A stretch of 64,000 nt of DNA from Pristimantibacillus sp052113225. Its GTDB lineage: Bacteria; Bacillota; Bacilli; Paenibacillales; Paenibacillaceae. The stretch spans positions 186,001-250,000 of the forward strand of contig NZ_JBFRCT010000001.1 of assembly GCF_052113225.1 (NCBI RefSeq). The letters are read 5' to 3'. This document shows positions 17,371-25,720 of this stretch, in pieces. The stretch's first letter is position 1, and every line of letters starts with the position of its first letter. The position numbers were made by a program, and so were the translations under genes. The notes below the pieces were generated by a model. That model made no database searches. It worked only from the letters and a program-made list of their open reading frames with translations, and had not been told where the DNA came from.

Positions 17371-17916
17371 ATGGAAACACTCAGTAATGAGGTAAAGAAA
17401 ATGAACAAACAACTATCGCATTTAAGAATGAAGTAGCCCAGAAAGAGAAATGACATTTTGAAACTAAAAGCTGATTTTGAGTCGGAGAAGAATAGATTGA
17501 ATGTACAATCAGCTGAAATTCAATTGCAAAATACAAATCTTATATATGAACAAGAAAGAATGCGAGTACTAATTCGCGAAGCTCTCTTGGAGGGAAATGA
17601 AAGAACACCTATTGCTGACAGCTCCATACCGTCCGATATTCTATCAACAATTATGAAACTGCATGATGCAATGCAAAAGAATGACTTCAAAGAATTTCAA
17701 AGGATTGATGCGGACACAGTTATGACTAGCTCATACGAAAAACGAGATAATATTAAGAGAATACTATGGATACGGCATGACCCAGACAACAGAGCAAAAG
17801 CGATACAAAATGAGTTTGGGCTAAACTCAGAAGTGCAACTTTTAGTAGTGCATATTTTAATGAAGAACAGTTCAATAATAGACCCTAATATTGCTAAGAC
17901 AGCAGCTGGCAAGTAA
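17371..17916 (+). pseudogene. Coiled-coil hypothetical protein, probably frame-disrupted at the 5' end
   Basis: An intact frame starts at the TTG 17458 and gives 152 residues, Glu/Lys/Asn-rich with a coiled-coil start (DFESEKNRLNVQSAEIQLQN). Upstream in the same frame, an ATG at 17371 opens METLSNEVKKMNKQLSHLRMK, then TAG at 17434. The +1 frame there reads FKNEVAQKEK, also coiled-coil-like. I infer a longer ancestral gene with two small frameshifts. The 152-residue ORF may still be expressed. Family not recognised. Confidence 0.4.
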
Positions 17917-18033
17917 ACGGCTGCTTCATTTGTTGAACCCAACAGCAGATTCCAAATATTTGAAACATTATCCCACTTGGTTACGTTACTTAAACTGTAA
18001 GGAATATGAGAATACTTCATTGGAGGAATTACT

Positions 18034-18561
18034 ATTAATTATTTATACTTATTAGGCTTCTTCATCCTTTCTCTCATTACAGTTCTATTGTTTTTAATAT
18101 TTTGTTTCAAACTATTTGTTTTCTTTATCAAAAAGAAGCCATTTCCTAAAAAACTATTAATTGCAACTCTCATAGGAATTGGTATCGTTTCAACACAAGT
18201 GATATACAATACATACTTTTTTACATTCGATAACCTTGAAGGTGAATTTTATAAAGGACCTGTGGAATCCCCAACCGGCAAATATACTGCTAATGCTTTC
18301 TATAATACTTATGGTGGTGCTGTTGGTGGAGTTAACTTATGGGTAGAAATTACTAATCATGATGATAACAAAATAAAGACTGTTTATCATAGTGATGCGA
18401 AAAGAAACTTTTCTATGGAATGGAAAAATGAAAATACTTTATACATTGTAAATGAAGAACCAGGGTACTCGAGTTCTAATAAAAGTGTTAAATTGAACGT
18501 TGAAAAAGAGACTTATTTCGATGGAGGTTTGGTTTGGAGGATAATCAACAATCAACATTAA
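18034..18561 (+). CDS. DUF5412-like membrane-anchored protein
   Basis: A protein of about 175 residues with two N-terminal hydrophobic segments separated by KKKPFPKKLLIA, then an extracytoplasmic domain (SPTGKYTANAFYNTYGGAVG...GGLVWRIINN) characteristic of DUF5412. The shortest frame starts at TTG 18088. However, a GGAGG at 18022-18026 sits 7 bp before an in-frame ATT at 18034, giving the expected first helix. The truncated paralogue at 32798 has the same ATT arrangement. Function unknown. Confidence 0.65.
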   Translation: MNYLYLLGFFILSLITVLLFLIFCFKLFVFFIKKKPFPKKLLIATLIGIGIVSTQVIYNTYFFTFDNLEGEFYKGPVESPTGKYTANAFYNTYGGAVGGVNLWVEITNHDDNKIKTVYHSDAKRNFSMEWKNENTLYIVNEEPGYSSSNKSVKLNVEKETYFDGGLVWRIINNQH

Positions 18562-18608
18562 CAGAGCTTAATAGATCCTAAAAATTATAATGAATGATGG
18601 GAGTCTAC

Positions 18609-18666
18609 GGCATCCGGTCAATAAAGACCTGATGCCTTTGTTCCGAATGGGCAGGATAGTTAATCA
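18609..18666 (+). repeat. attC-like repeat unit 5 (left arm weak)
   Basis: Hairpin GGCATC(AGGTC-type pairing)GATGCC at 18609-18636 and right arm AATGGGCAGGATAGTTAATC (18646-18665). A poor left-arm match lies near 18558. Confidence 0.65.
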
Positions 18667-18732
18667 CCTATTGGAAATCGTTGAACCCATGGGCATACTA
18701 ATCAATCCAAAGAAGATTGGAGGTATGCACAA

Positions 18733-19278
18733 ATGCAAAAGTTTTCGTTATTTCTAATACTTATGCTGAACATCCTAACTGCTAATTCAGCATACGCAAA
18801 AGATATGTCGACTGAATACATAGTTGACAAATACATCAACTCAATAAATGCAAAAGACTGGTCATGTATCCTGGATTTATGGGTTAAAGGTCAACGTGAT
18901 ACACTATTTTACTTTTTCAACAACAAGCAAAATAAAGAACATAAGCTTGGGTTATTTAATATCAAAAAAGCTCATCTTGTCGCTTCGAAGCAAATACCCT
19001 ACGAATATGGAAAAATATATATACCTGCTCGTTATATCGAGTCATTTACCGCACCTCAGATTTCATATGTGGCTGTTAACTATGAAGTATATAGAGAGGA
19101 TATATATCACATAAACGGAGTGAACTACTTCTTTATCGTTACCGTATTAGAGGGCGGTAAAAGAAAAATTGCCTTAACCCCGCTTGTTCCAGTTAACCAA
19201 ATCATCAGTGACGGGTATGGATTTGGAACAACTGAGGAAAAGACATTTGATGAACGTAGAATAAAATTCGTTCAGTAA
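18733..19278 (+). CDS. Secreted protein of unknown function (DUF4829-like?)
   Basis: A 181-residue protein with a clear signal peptide (FLILMLNILTANSAYAKD, cleavage near residue 23). The mature part begins MSTEYIVDKYINSINAKDW, which is reminiscent of NTF2-like/DUF4829 secreted domains. TTGGAGGTATGC precedes the ATG. A repeat left arm follows the stop by 14 bp. The family assignment is tentative. Confidence 0.6.
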   Translation: MQKFSLFLILMLNILTANSAYAKDMSTEYIVDKYINSINAKDWSCILDLWVKGQRDTLFYFFNNKQNKEHKLGLFNIKKAHLVASKQIPYEYGKIYIPARYIESFTAPQISYVAVNYEVYREDIYHINGVNYFFIVTVLEGGKRKIALTPLVPVNQIISDGYGFGTTEEKTFDERRIKFVQ

Positions 19279-19292
19279 TGCCAATCGATTGA

Positions 19293-19317
19293 ACTAACGA
19301 GGAACTTAACTCAACAA
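19293..19317 (+). repeat. attC-like repeat left arm 6 (partial unit)
   Basis: CTAACGAGGAACTTAACTCA (19294-19313), continuing ACAA, matches the left arm. CAGCAGCC follows as a possible half of the hairpin, but no right arm is visible before the next gene. Confidence 0.55.
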
Positions 19318-19387
19318 CACTACACAGCAGCCAACCGAATCCATTAATTGTAAGATAAGTGTGATGGAAATAAAGGAGGGGGTTTAA

Positions 19388-19984
19388 TTGAATAATTTCA
19401 CAATAAAGTCCTTTGCTCCGTACTCACTAAACTACTTGATCTATATACAAAATGCGTTTATTTCTAGAAAGGATGAAGTGGTTAAATTTCCATCTCTTGA
19501 AACTGCTCATTGGGGGCTTCTTGAGGAAAAGCTTTTTTGTGAATCTTATAAAAATGTTTGAGCTGAGATGGTAAGGCGCATTTCGCACAACTCTTTAACA
19601 GATCATAATGGGATTTTACTAACAGAACAAACTCTATTCCGAGAACTATTTAAAACAGGTGATCAAGGCGAGAAAGGATTTGAGGAGAGTCGGAAATCGT
19701 TTTATGCTTGGTTCTCAAGTCTTACAGGACAATTAACAATTGAAAGAGCAGCGGATCATATTATGTATTACGAGATCGATATCTATAATAATGTTTCAAG
19801 TTCAATTCACCACAATGATAAAACCAACCAGGAATTACTTATAAGCTTAATTTACGATGAGTGCTTATTTGGTATCGGTACAGGTTATTCATGGCACTCC
19901 ATTGTCTCACTTAAAGATATATTTTTAGATAATAAAACCTTAGTCAAAATTATTACAGAACGTTGGAATAAAAGAGAAACTTAG
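19388..19984 (+). pseudogene. Hypothetical protein gene interrupted by an in-frame TGA
   Basis: One frame runs from the TTG at 19388 (AAGGAGGGGG upstream) through 57 codons to TGA at 19559-19561. It continues without shift for another 141 codons (AEMVRRISHNSL...ITERWNKRET) to TAG at 19982. The two halves read as one protein of about 198 residues. A single TGG-to-TGA change would explain it. An internal start at 19568 could yield a 138-residue product, but there is no ribosome site. Family not recognised. Confidence 0.55.
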
Positions 19985-20003
19985 TATTGGGATGATTTGT
20001 TAC

Positions 20004-20378
20004 ACTCCCATGAAAATTAAATTAGCTCAAAACCAGTAAATGAGCAAAACAAAAAAGACCCATAAAAACTCTTTTTAAAAAAGGCCTGAGCCTATGATAT
20101 TAAAGATTATGTAGTTGAAGAGGTAGTAGCGACTTTCTTCTAAAAGCAAAGGTAAGGCAGGTGCAACCAGTCAAAAAGGATTAATCTCCCATAAGTGCTA
20201 CCCGTAAAGGGTGCGACATTCTGTGATGCACCGTGATGGTTGGAGTCAGACTAACGGTTGGGCTCTAATGGCACCATAGTTCATAGACCTTCTTCTCCCA
20301 GCCCAGTTAGAAGTATTGACAGATTCTAACCATTTTCATCCTCTGTGGTGCAGCGCTGATCTTGCGCTGCATGTATGG
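20004..20378 (+). mobile_element. Noncoding structured repeat element, copy 1 (possible omega/HEARO-like RNA)
   Basis: A 375-bp noncoding element, nearly identical to 25108-25483 and about 320 bp in the variant at 35830-36150. All three start ACTCCCATGAAAATTAAATT and end with the hairpin GCAGCGC/GCGCTGC followed by ATGTATGG or ATGGATGG. The core has several conserved stems, for example CTACCCGTAAAGGGTGCGAC. No ORF is present. The right end abuts the left arm of an attC-like unit. The core recalls the HEARO RNAs of IscB-type elements, from memory only. Confidence 0.6.
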
Positions 20379-20478
20379 CTAAACGAGGGACGGGAGACGA
20401 TAGTTGAATATACGACCAGGAAGAAGCTGCCGTCACCGATCGGTAGCTTCTTTGCGTTAACGGGCAGTTTAAGTCAAC
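20377..20478 (+). repeat. attC-like intergenic repeat unit 7
   Basis: Left arm CTAAACGAGGGACGGGAGAC (20379 onward, then GATAGTTGAAT; the GGGA part is duplicated), hairpin GAAGCTGCCG...CGGTAGCTTC (20423-20450) and right arm GTTAACGGGCAGTTTAAGTC (20456-20475). Confidence 0.78.
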
Positions 20479-20513
20479 TCAGCTCTACATAATGGGATTT
20501 TCCGTTGAAGGTG

Positions 20514-21398
20514 CTAGTGCAGAACTGGATAAAAAAGCTCTTTTGCAATCTGAATGAACAGTTTGACACCGTAAGAAGCCTCCTTTAATGAAGGAACCGC
20601 CAGATGAATTTCTCTATAAGGCTGCGGATCAATTGTCCGGATGCGGACATTAGGTGGAATTCTCGATAACGATAGAGAAGTTTTCGATACGATCGAGATG
20701 CCTAGCCCTTCTTGAATCAGATTCAACGCAGTGTTTATGTTATGACCATTATATTTGGTGTTCAACGTGGCCCCAAATTGCTGGAACAGCTCGTAAATCG
20801 GTGTTACAAACCCACCTTTGCACACAATCATAGGCTCATTGTCTAGATCCGTAATATGGATTGTTTCTAGACTTTGCAATGGATGATCATCTCGATGGAT
20901 CAGACATAATTCATCTCGGAAGAAAGGGATCGTTTCAAGTTCGTTGCTCGGCGGAATGATCCAACCGACATCGATCATTCTGGAATCTAGCCATTTTTTA
21001 ATCTCATCGATGGTCCCATCATACAGTTCGAATGTCAACCCCGGATGCTTTTCCCCAATAACCCGCAATATTTTCGGCACGAAGTGCGCAGACACAATAG
21101 GAAACACCCCAACACGAACAGTACCAACTTCAAACCCTTTTTCAGCCGTGACCTCCTGCTCAACCCTACTGTATCCGTGTAAAATCTCTCTGAATATGGA
21201 AAGCAACCGCAAGCCAATATCGGTGAGGATAACGCCGCTTTTACGATCCCGAATCATAAGAGTGACTCCTAATTCGGATTCAAGTGTAGAGATGGCGCGA
21301 CTTACGGCAGGCTGCGTCATACTCAGTTGCTCACCAGCCTTTGTAAAGCTACCGGTCTCGACTATCTTTACAAACAATAAAAGTTGAGATTGATTCAT
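20514..21398 (-). CDS. LysR-family transcriptional regulator
   Basis: A protein of about 294 residues. The N-terminal helix-turn-helix shows MNQSQLLLFVKIVETGSF and MTQPAVSRAISTLESELG, followed by the LysR substrate-binding domain. The chosen start lies 12 codons inside the longest frame because the family begins at this Met and a GAGGAGG lies about 14 bp upstream. It is divergent from the EamA transporter gene, with the two starts 99 bp apart, so it probably regulates that transporter. Confidence 0.9.
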   Translation of the reverse strand: MNQSQLLLFVKIVETGSFTKAGEQLSMTQPAVSRAISTLESELGVTLMIRDRKSGVILTDIGLRLLSIFREILHGYSRVEQEVTAEKGFEVGTVRVGVFPIVSAHFVPKILRVIGEKHPGLTFELYDGTIDEIKKWLDSRMIDVGWIIPPSNELETIPFFRDELCLIHRDDHPLQSLETIHITDLDNEPMIVCKGGFVTPIYELFQQFGATLNTKYNGHNINTALNLIQEGLGISIVSKTSLSLSRIPPNVRIRTIDPQPYREIHLAVPSLKEASYGVKLFIQIAKELFYPVLH

Positions 21399-21497
21399 AA
21401 CAAATTTGATATCCTCCTCATGAAAAACATTCATTTTATTTATGTGTTGAGCTATTGTACCATAGTAAACAACATCACAGAAAGGAGCTTGAAGAAA

Positions 21498-22391
21498 ATG
21501 CAGCTCTCGAGAACAAAAACATTTATCCTACTTACTTTTTTAGTTGCGATGTGGGGGGTGAACTGGCCGCTCTCTAAATATGCACTTGAATTCGCAACAC
21601 CGTTGCTTTTTGCTGGTTTGAGGATCACTATAGGAGGTCTCATTTTGCTTGTATTCGCTTTACCGCGATATCGAAGTCTTAAATTAAAACAAACTTGGCA
21701 CATTTACCTGATTTCCGCAATCTTGAACATCATTCTCTTTTTCGGTTTTCAAACATTCGGACTGAGTATGATGCCTGCCGGTTTATTTTCGACAATCGTG
21801 TTTATGCAGCCCGTTCTGCTCGGAATCGGAGCTTGGTTGTGGTTGGGTGAATCCATGAACGGCTTCAAAATAGTCGGCTTGATTTTAGGCTTTATAGGAG
21901 TCGCTGTTATTAGCATCAGCGATGGATCTGGAAATATTTCGACCCTAGGTGTCTTGCTTGGTTTAGCTAGCACGGTTACATGGTCATTCGGTACGATTTA
22001 TATGAAGAAAACATCTACTAAGGTCGATGCGATATGGTTAACTACTCTTCAGATGATCTTCGGTGGAATTGTATTGTTGATTACGGGTACTGCCGTTGAA
22101 AACTGGACGGATATCGTTTGGAACCAGCCGTTCATCTCGACGTTGTCGGTTATTGCAATCTTCTGCACGGCCTTGACCTGGCTCGTTTTCTTTTTGCTTG
22201 TTAGATCGGGTGAAGCCGGAAAAATTGGATCGTTTAACTTTTTAGTCCCACTCATTGCGATCGTGATTAGCGTTATTTTTTTAGGGGAAACCATTACTAT
22301 TAAGATGGTCTTCGGACTTATATTAATTATCATAGGTATTATACTGGTAAACCTCAAAATGAAATCAATGCAAAACCGGAACAATGTGTGA
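21498..22391 (+). CDS. EamA/DMT-superfamily transporter
   Basis: A 297-residue membrane protein with ten predicted helices in two EamA repeats (LVAMWGVNWPLSKYALEF opens the first). It probably exports a small metabolite. The ATG at 21498 follows AAAGGAG; the longer frame from 21384 overlaps the divergent promoter region. Its partner is the divergent LysR gene. Substrate unknown. Confidence 0.88.
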   Translation: MQLSRTKTFILLTFLVAMWGVNWPLSKYALEFATPLLFAGLRITIGGLILLVFALPRYRSLKLKQTWHIYLISAILNIILFFGFQTFGLSMMPAGLFSTIVFMQPVLLGIGAWLWLGESMNGFKIVGLILGFIGVAVISISDGSGNISTLGVLLGLASTVTWSFGTIYMKKTSTKVDAIWLTTLQMIFGGIVLLITGTAVENWTDIVWNQPFISTLSVIAIFCTALTWLVFFLLVRSGEAGKIGSFNFLVPLIAIVISVIFLGETITIKMVFGLILIIIGIILVNLKMKSMQNRNNV

Positions 22392-22439
22392 ATAATCATG
22401 AGTTAACGCATGATTGAAATATCCTACAATGAATGTTCT

Positions 22440-22506
22440 GCTAACCGGGAACATTAGCTCAATAAAGACACTAATGGCAGCTCACACATAATGAGCTGCC
22501 ATTTTC
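22440..22506 (+). repeat. attC-like repeat unit 8, left half, split by IS insertion
   Basis: Left arm GCTAACCGGGAACATTAGCT (22440-22459), continuing CAATAA, and hairpin AATGGCAGCTCA/TGAGCTGCCATT (22473-22503). An IS110-type element begins immediately after the hairpin. A matching right arm is found beyond the element at 24290-24311. Confidence 0.75.
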
Positions 22507-22509
22507 TCG

Positions 22510-24280
22510 ACTAAACATTCCTGTTAAGGCTAAGAAATCTCCTTTGTCAAAAAAGGAGCGCCTCGGTATGATGGGTTTGTCCAAGGGTAAATAACCCAAT
22601 ACCATCAAGGAGGCGCTCTTATCATGAAGTTTAAACAATCGACAGCACAAAATCAACGTATCGAACGAATTACGACCTCGCATTTAATTGTAGGGATTGA
22701 CATGGCCAAGGAAACGCATGTGGCATAGATTACGAATTATCGTGGGATCGTACTGACGAATCGGCATCTATCATTTAGCAACACCATAGAGGGATTTGAA
22801 AAGTTGCAGCGATGGATCGAAGGTATCCAGCAAAAGCACCGTCTGAGCAATGTAATCATAGGCATGGAACCGACAGGCCATTATTGGTGGAACCTAGCCA
22901 ATTGGCTTACAAATATAGAGTTGCAAGTCGTTTTAGTTAATCCAGCAACGACAAAACGTAATAAAGAGAACCGTGACAACTGTCAATCGAAAAGTGACCC
23001 TAAAGATGCGCTTGTCATTGCAGATGTAGTAAGTCGAGGCTACTACTATGAACATACGAAACAGACCCATGTATTTGAGCGGCTACGGACGCTGATGAGC
23101 GATCGAGAATTTTGGGTTGCTAATAGTGTACGGTTACAAAATCGTATTATTCGGTGGCTGGATATCCGTTATCCGGAGTACAGCTCTGTATTTAAGGATT
23201 GGACCTGCAAACGTTCAATGGCTACACTGAAGGAGTTCCCTACACCTCAAGATCTTGCAGATCAGACCGTACCAGAAATCATAGCGATATGGAAAAAACA
23301 CATGCAGAGGGCAGGCGGTACAACAGGCATACAAAAGGCAGCTGAGCTCATTGCCCAAGCTAAGCGAAGTGTGGGAGACATTACTGCTTTAGCTGAAGCA
23401 AAGCTAGATTTAGCACGTTTAATCGCGGAGTTTGAGCGAATTACGGAGATGTTAGCGGACATTGAAAAGCAGCTTCACGTATTGCTAGAGGAGATCCCCA
23501 TGGCCTTTCATATGCGTTCCATAAAAGGCATGGTTCCTATCTTCGTTGCGGCTATCTTAGCAGGTGCTGGCGACCTCAGGCAGTATGCGCATGGACGTCA
23601 GTTACTACGCAAAGCCGGTCTAAATTTGGCAGAAAGCACATCGGGAAAAAGGAAAGGCCAGATCGTTATCTCGAAACGAGGGGACTCCAGGTTAAGAAAA
23701 TATCTTTATCTGGCGACGATCCAGCTCATAGGAATTAATCCAGTCTTTCAAGAATTACATCAGCACAATGTTCAAGTAAAGCACATGAAAAAACAACAGT
23801 CTGTCTTTAAACTTGTGGGCAAAGTAGCACGAGTTTTAATCGGCATGGTCCATAGAGCAGAAACTTTCACTCCCGAAAAGGCAAGTCATCTCGTTTTACC
23901 AGCAGCGTAGAGCATTGATCTATCACGTATATTGACTCATTCGCAGGAATTTAACAAAGAAAGCACGGAGAACCGAGTTCCTGCCCAATAAGGGCTTAGA
24001 CCCGTCCGCTAAACGCAATCGGTCTCCACACCTTGGATAAGTATGACGATGGAATGTAAGGGCATAGACCCGTCGAGCCATGGGATGGTAAACACCAGGG
24101 CGCTTGTGGAGTTTGCGTGCAGTAGAGTTAGGCAGAAAAGAATGGCTAAAGCAATTCCTCTGTTCCCGCATGCTCAGTCACTAGACTTACGGCATCCGCC
24201 CCCAGCTTATTCCACCTCCATATCTAATCCATGGTGATGAAATCCTGCGAATGAGTGAGTATATGTGAGATAAACCCTTA
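22510..24280 (+). mobile_element. IS110/IS1111-type insertion sequence, copy 2
   Basis: The left end ACTAAACATTCCTGT (about 22510) and the leader AAAGGAGCGCCTCGGTATGA are shared with copy 1. The transposase gene is followed by about 370 bp without a gene, which belongs to the element because a repeat right arm resumes at 24290. A short left and long right noncoding region is the layout of the IS1111 subgroup. In IS110 relatives, such noncoding DNA encodes a bridge/seek RNA. The right boundary is approximate. Confidence 0.75.
22624..23910 (+). pseudogene. IS110-family transposase with nonsense codon 35
   Basis: The 428-codon reading frame aligns throughout with copy 1. It carries the DEDD catalytic motifs (GIDMAKE, GMEPTGHYW, DPKDALVIAD) and the C-terminal domain with LLRKAGLNLAESTSGKRKG. 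Codon 35 is TAG (22726-22728) where copy 1 has CAA or CAG-type Gln. A restart at the TTG 22804 would omit the first catalytic Asp, so no active enzyme is expected without suppression. The rest is intact, pointing to recent inactivation. Confidence 0.85.
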
Positions 24281-24289
24281 AAACCGAGG

Positions 24290-24311
24290 GAAGGGCAGTG
24301 TAGCGCAACTA
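24290..24311 (+). repeat. attC-like right arm, partner of unit 8
   Basis: GAAGGGCAGTGTAGCGCAAC (24290-24309) is the missing right arm of the unit split by the IS. It precedes the next small gene by about 55 bp. Confidence 0.65.
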
Positions 24312-24366
24312 CAAGGTAAAAATGTAGTATATCTATTACAGAAGTCTTTTCGAAGCAGGTGGTTTC

Positions 24367-24777
24367 TTGAAAAGGGTTGTCTACATCCTTGGGGGCGTAA
24401 TAACGGTCACCATAGTATCCCTAGTACTTATTCATTATTTTAACGGCGTAAGCGAAAAACAAAAAACAGAAGCAATAGCATTCAAATTATTCGATGATAT
24501 AAAACAAAATACCCCCTATGAAAACAAGATTATTAAAATTGAGGATTATAAGAACATTAAAACTGATTTGTTTAATGAGGATCTTAATAAAATAAGAATT
24601 GTAAAACATAATAAATTAAACTCCGAACAGAGAGTTATTATTTTTGCAATTGAGTTATTAAGTTATGACAATGAAAACAATATACGCTATGTTAGAGCAG
24701 ATAATGTAGTGGTATATATAACGAAGAAAAATGGTTCCTGGGCGATAACAAAAGCTAAATACTTTAAAGGAAATTAG
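24367..24777 (+). CDS. Membrane-anchored protein of unknown function (136 aa)
   Basis: TTG start with GCAGGTGG upstream. One N-terminal membrane helix (VVYILGGVITVTIVSLVLIHY) leads to an AT-rich-coded Lys/Asn-rich extracytoplasmic domain ending ITKKNGSWAITKAKYFKGN. The closing GSWxI pattern is common in secreted NTF2-like or conjugation-related domains, but I do not recognise the family. A repeat right arm is upstream and a left-arm-like sequence is downstream. Confidence 0.6.
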   Translation: MKRVVYILGGVITVTIVSLVLIHYFNGVSEKQKTEAIAFKLFDDIKQNTPYENKIIKIEDYKNIKTDLFNEDLNKIRIVKHNKLNSEQRVIIFAIELLSYDNENNIRYVRADNVVVYITKKNGSWAITKAKYFKGN

Positions 24778-24794
24778 GAAGGAATTGAACTACA

Positions 24795-24816
24795 ACCCAA
24801 ACCGATAGTTCAACAA
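24795..24816 (+). repeat. attC-like left arm (partial unit 9)
   Basis: ACCCAAACCGATAGTTCAAC resembles the left arm with a degenerate first box. No paired right arm is seen before the next ORF at 24897. Confidence 0.4.
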
Positions 24817-24896
24817 GAAGCAACCGACGGTATCAATGGACTAGGACTATTTCCGGCAGCAACTCAACAACTAAATCGAAAGGATATAGTAGTAAC

Positions 24897-25079
24897 ATGG
24901 AAGCTAAAAATCGTAAGAGAATATCTGCGTGGATTTGGATTATCGTTGCCGCTTTTCTTTTTCTTCTAGCAGGAATTGGTGTTCCTTTGGGTTACTTTCC
25001 TAAAGAGGCTCTGTTGTTTACCCAACTACCTGGTACAACCTTAATTCTTATCTCTACTTGGTTTAGAAAAAAACACTGA
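24897..25079 (+). CDS. Small two-helix membrane protein (60 aa)
   Basis: A 60-residue ORF with two hydrophobic segments (AWIWIIVAAFLFLLAGIGV and LPGTTLILISTW) between basic ends. GAAAGGATATAG precedes the ATG. It stops 28 bp before the second copy of the noncoding element. Function unknown. Confidence 0.5.
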   Translation: MEAKNRKRISAWIWIIVAAFLFLLAGIGVPLGYFPKEALLFTQLPGTTLILISTWFRKKH

Positions 25080-25107
25080 TGATTCGCCACCACCAATAAC
25101 ATTTTTA

Positions 25108-25483
25108 ACTCCCATGAAAATTAAATTAGGCCAAAACCTGTAAATGAGCAAAACAAAAAAGACCCATAAAAGCTCTTTTTAAAAAAAGGCCTGAGCCTAT
25201 GATATTAACGATTATGTAGTTGAAGTGGTAATAGCGACTTTCTTCTAAAAGCAAAGATAAGGCTGGTGCAACCAGTCAAAAAGGATTAATCTCCCATAAG
25301 TGCTACCCGTAAAGGGTGCGACATTCTGTGATGCACCGTGATGGTTGGAGTCAGACTAACGGTTGGGCTCTAATGGCACCATAGTTCATAGACCTTCTTC
25401 TCCCAGCCCCGTTAGAAGTATTGACAGATTCTAACCTTTTTCATCCTCTGTGGTGCAGCGCTGATCTTGCGCTGCATGTATGG
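25108..25483 (+). mobile_element. Noncoding structured repeat element, copy 2
   Basis: A 376-bp copy nearly identical to the one at 20004-20378, with the same ends and the same conserved core stems. It again lies directly against the left arm of an attC-like unit (CTAACGGGAAACATAGTTGA). Flanking sequences to the left differ between copies, so the shared block is a defined element and not a long duplication. Confidence 0.62.
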
Positions 25484-25556
25484 CTAACGGGAAACATAGT
25501 TGAACGCATTGTGGAGCAGCTTGCTGGTGGCAACTGCTCCATTCGCGTTACGCTAA
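25482..25556 (+). repeat. attC-like intergenic repeat unit 10
   Basis: Left arm GCTAACGGGAAACATAGTTG (25483-25502), hairpin GGAGCAG...CTGCTCC (25513-25540) and CGTTACGCTAACA as a poor right-arm start. The right arm appears replaced. Confidence 0.6.
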
Positions 25557-25671
25557 CATCCGCCATACGGCGATTCCGCTTACCAAGCGAACAATAGAGC
25601 ATCCTTGCGGACATTCAACTTAGGTCCGGTCTATTTAAGACTAACGCCGGCAGTCCACAAGATCCAATAAA

Positions 25672-25708
25672 GAGGGAGATCGTCTGAACTGGTCAGACGA
25701 TCTCCCTC
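25672..25708. terminator. Bidirectional-looking terminator downstream of the beta-lactamase-fold gene
   Basis: A perfect 16-bp inverted repeat GAGGGAGATCGTCTGA / TCAGACGATCTCCCTC with a 5-nt loop. On the minus strand it is followed by TTTATT, 13 bp past the serine hydrolase gene. Confidence 0.8.
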
Positions 25709-25720
25709 TCTTATGCGTTC

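Noticed and set aside
24043..24237. 64-codon plus-strand ORF in the IS right end
   Set aside because: It has no ribosome site and odd composition, and lies in the region expected to encode an RNA; homology to a protein is not apparent.
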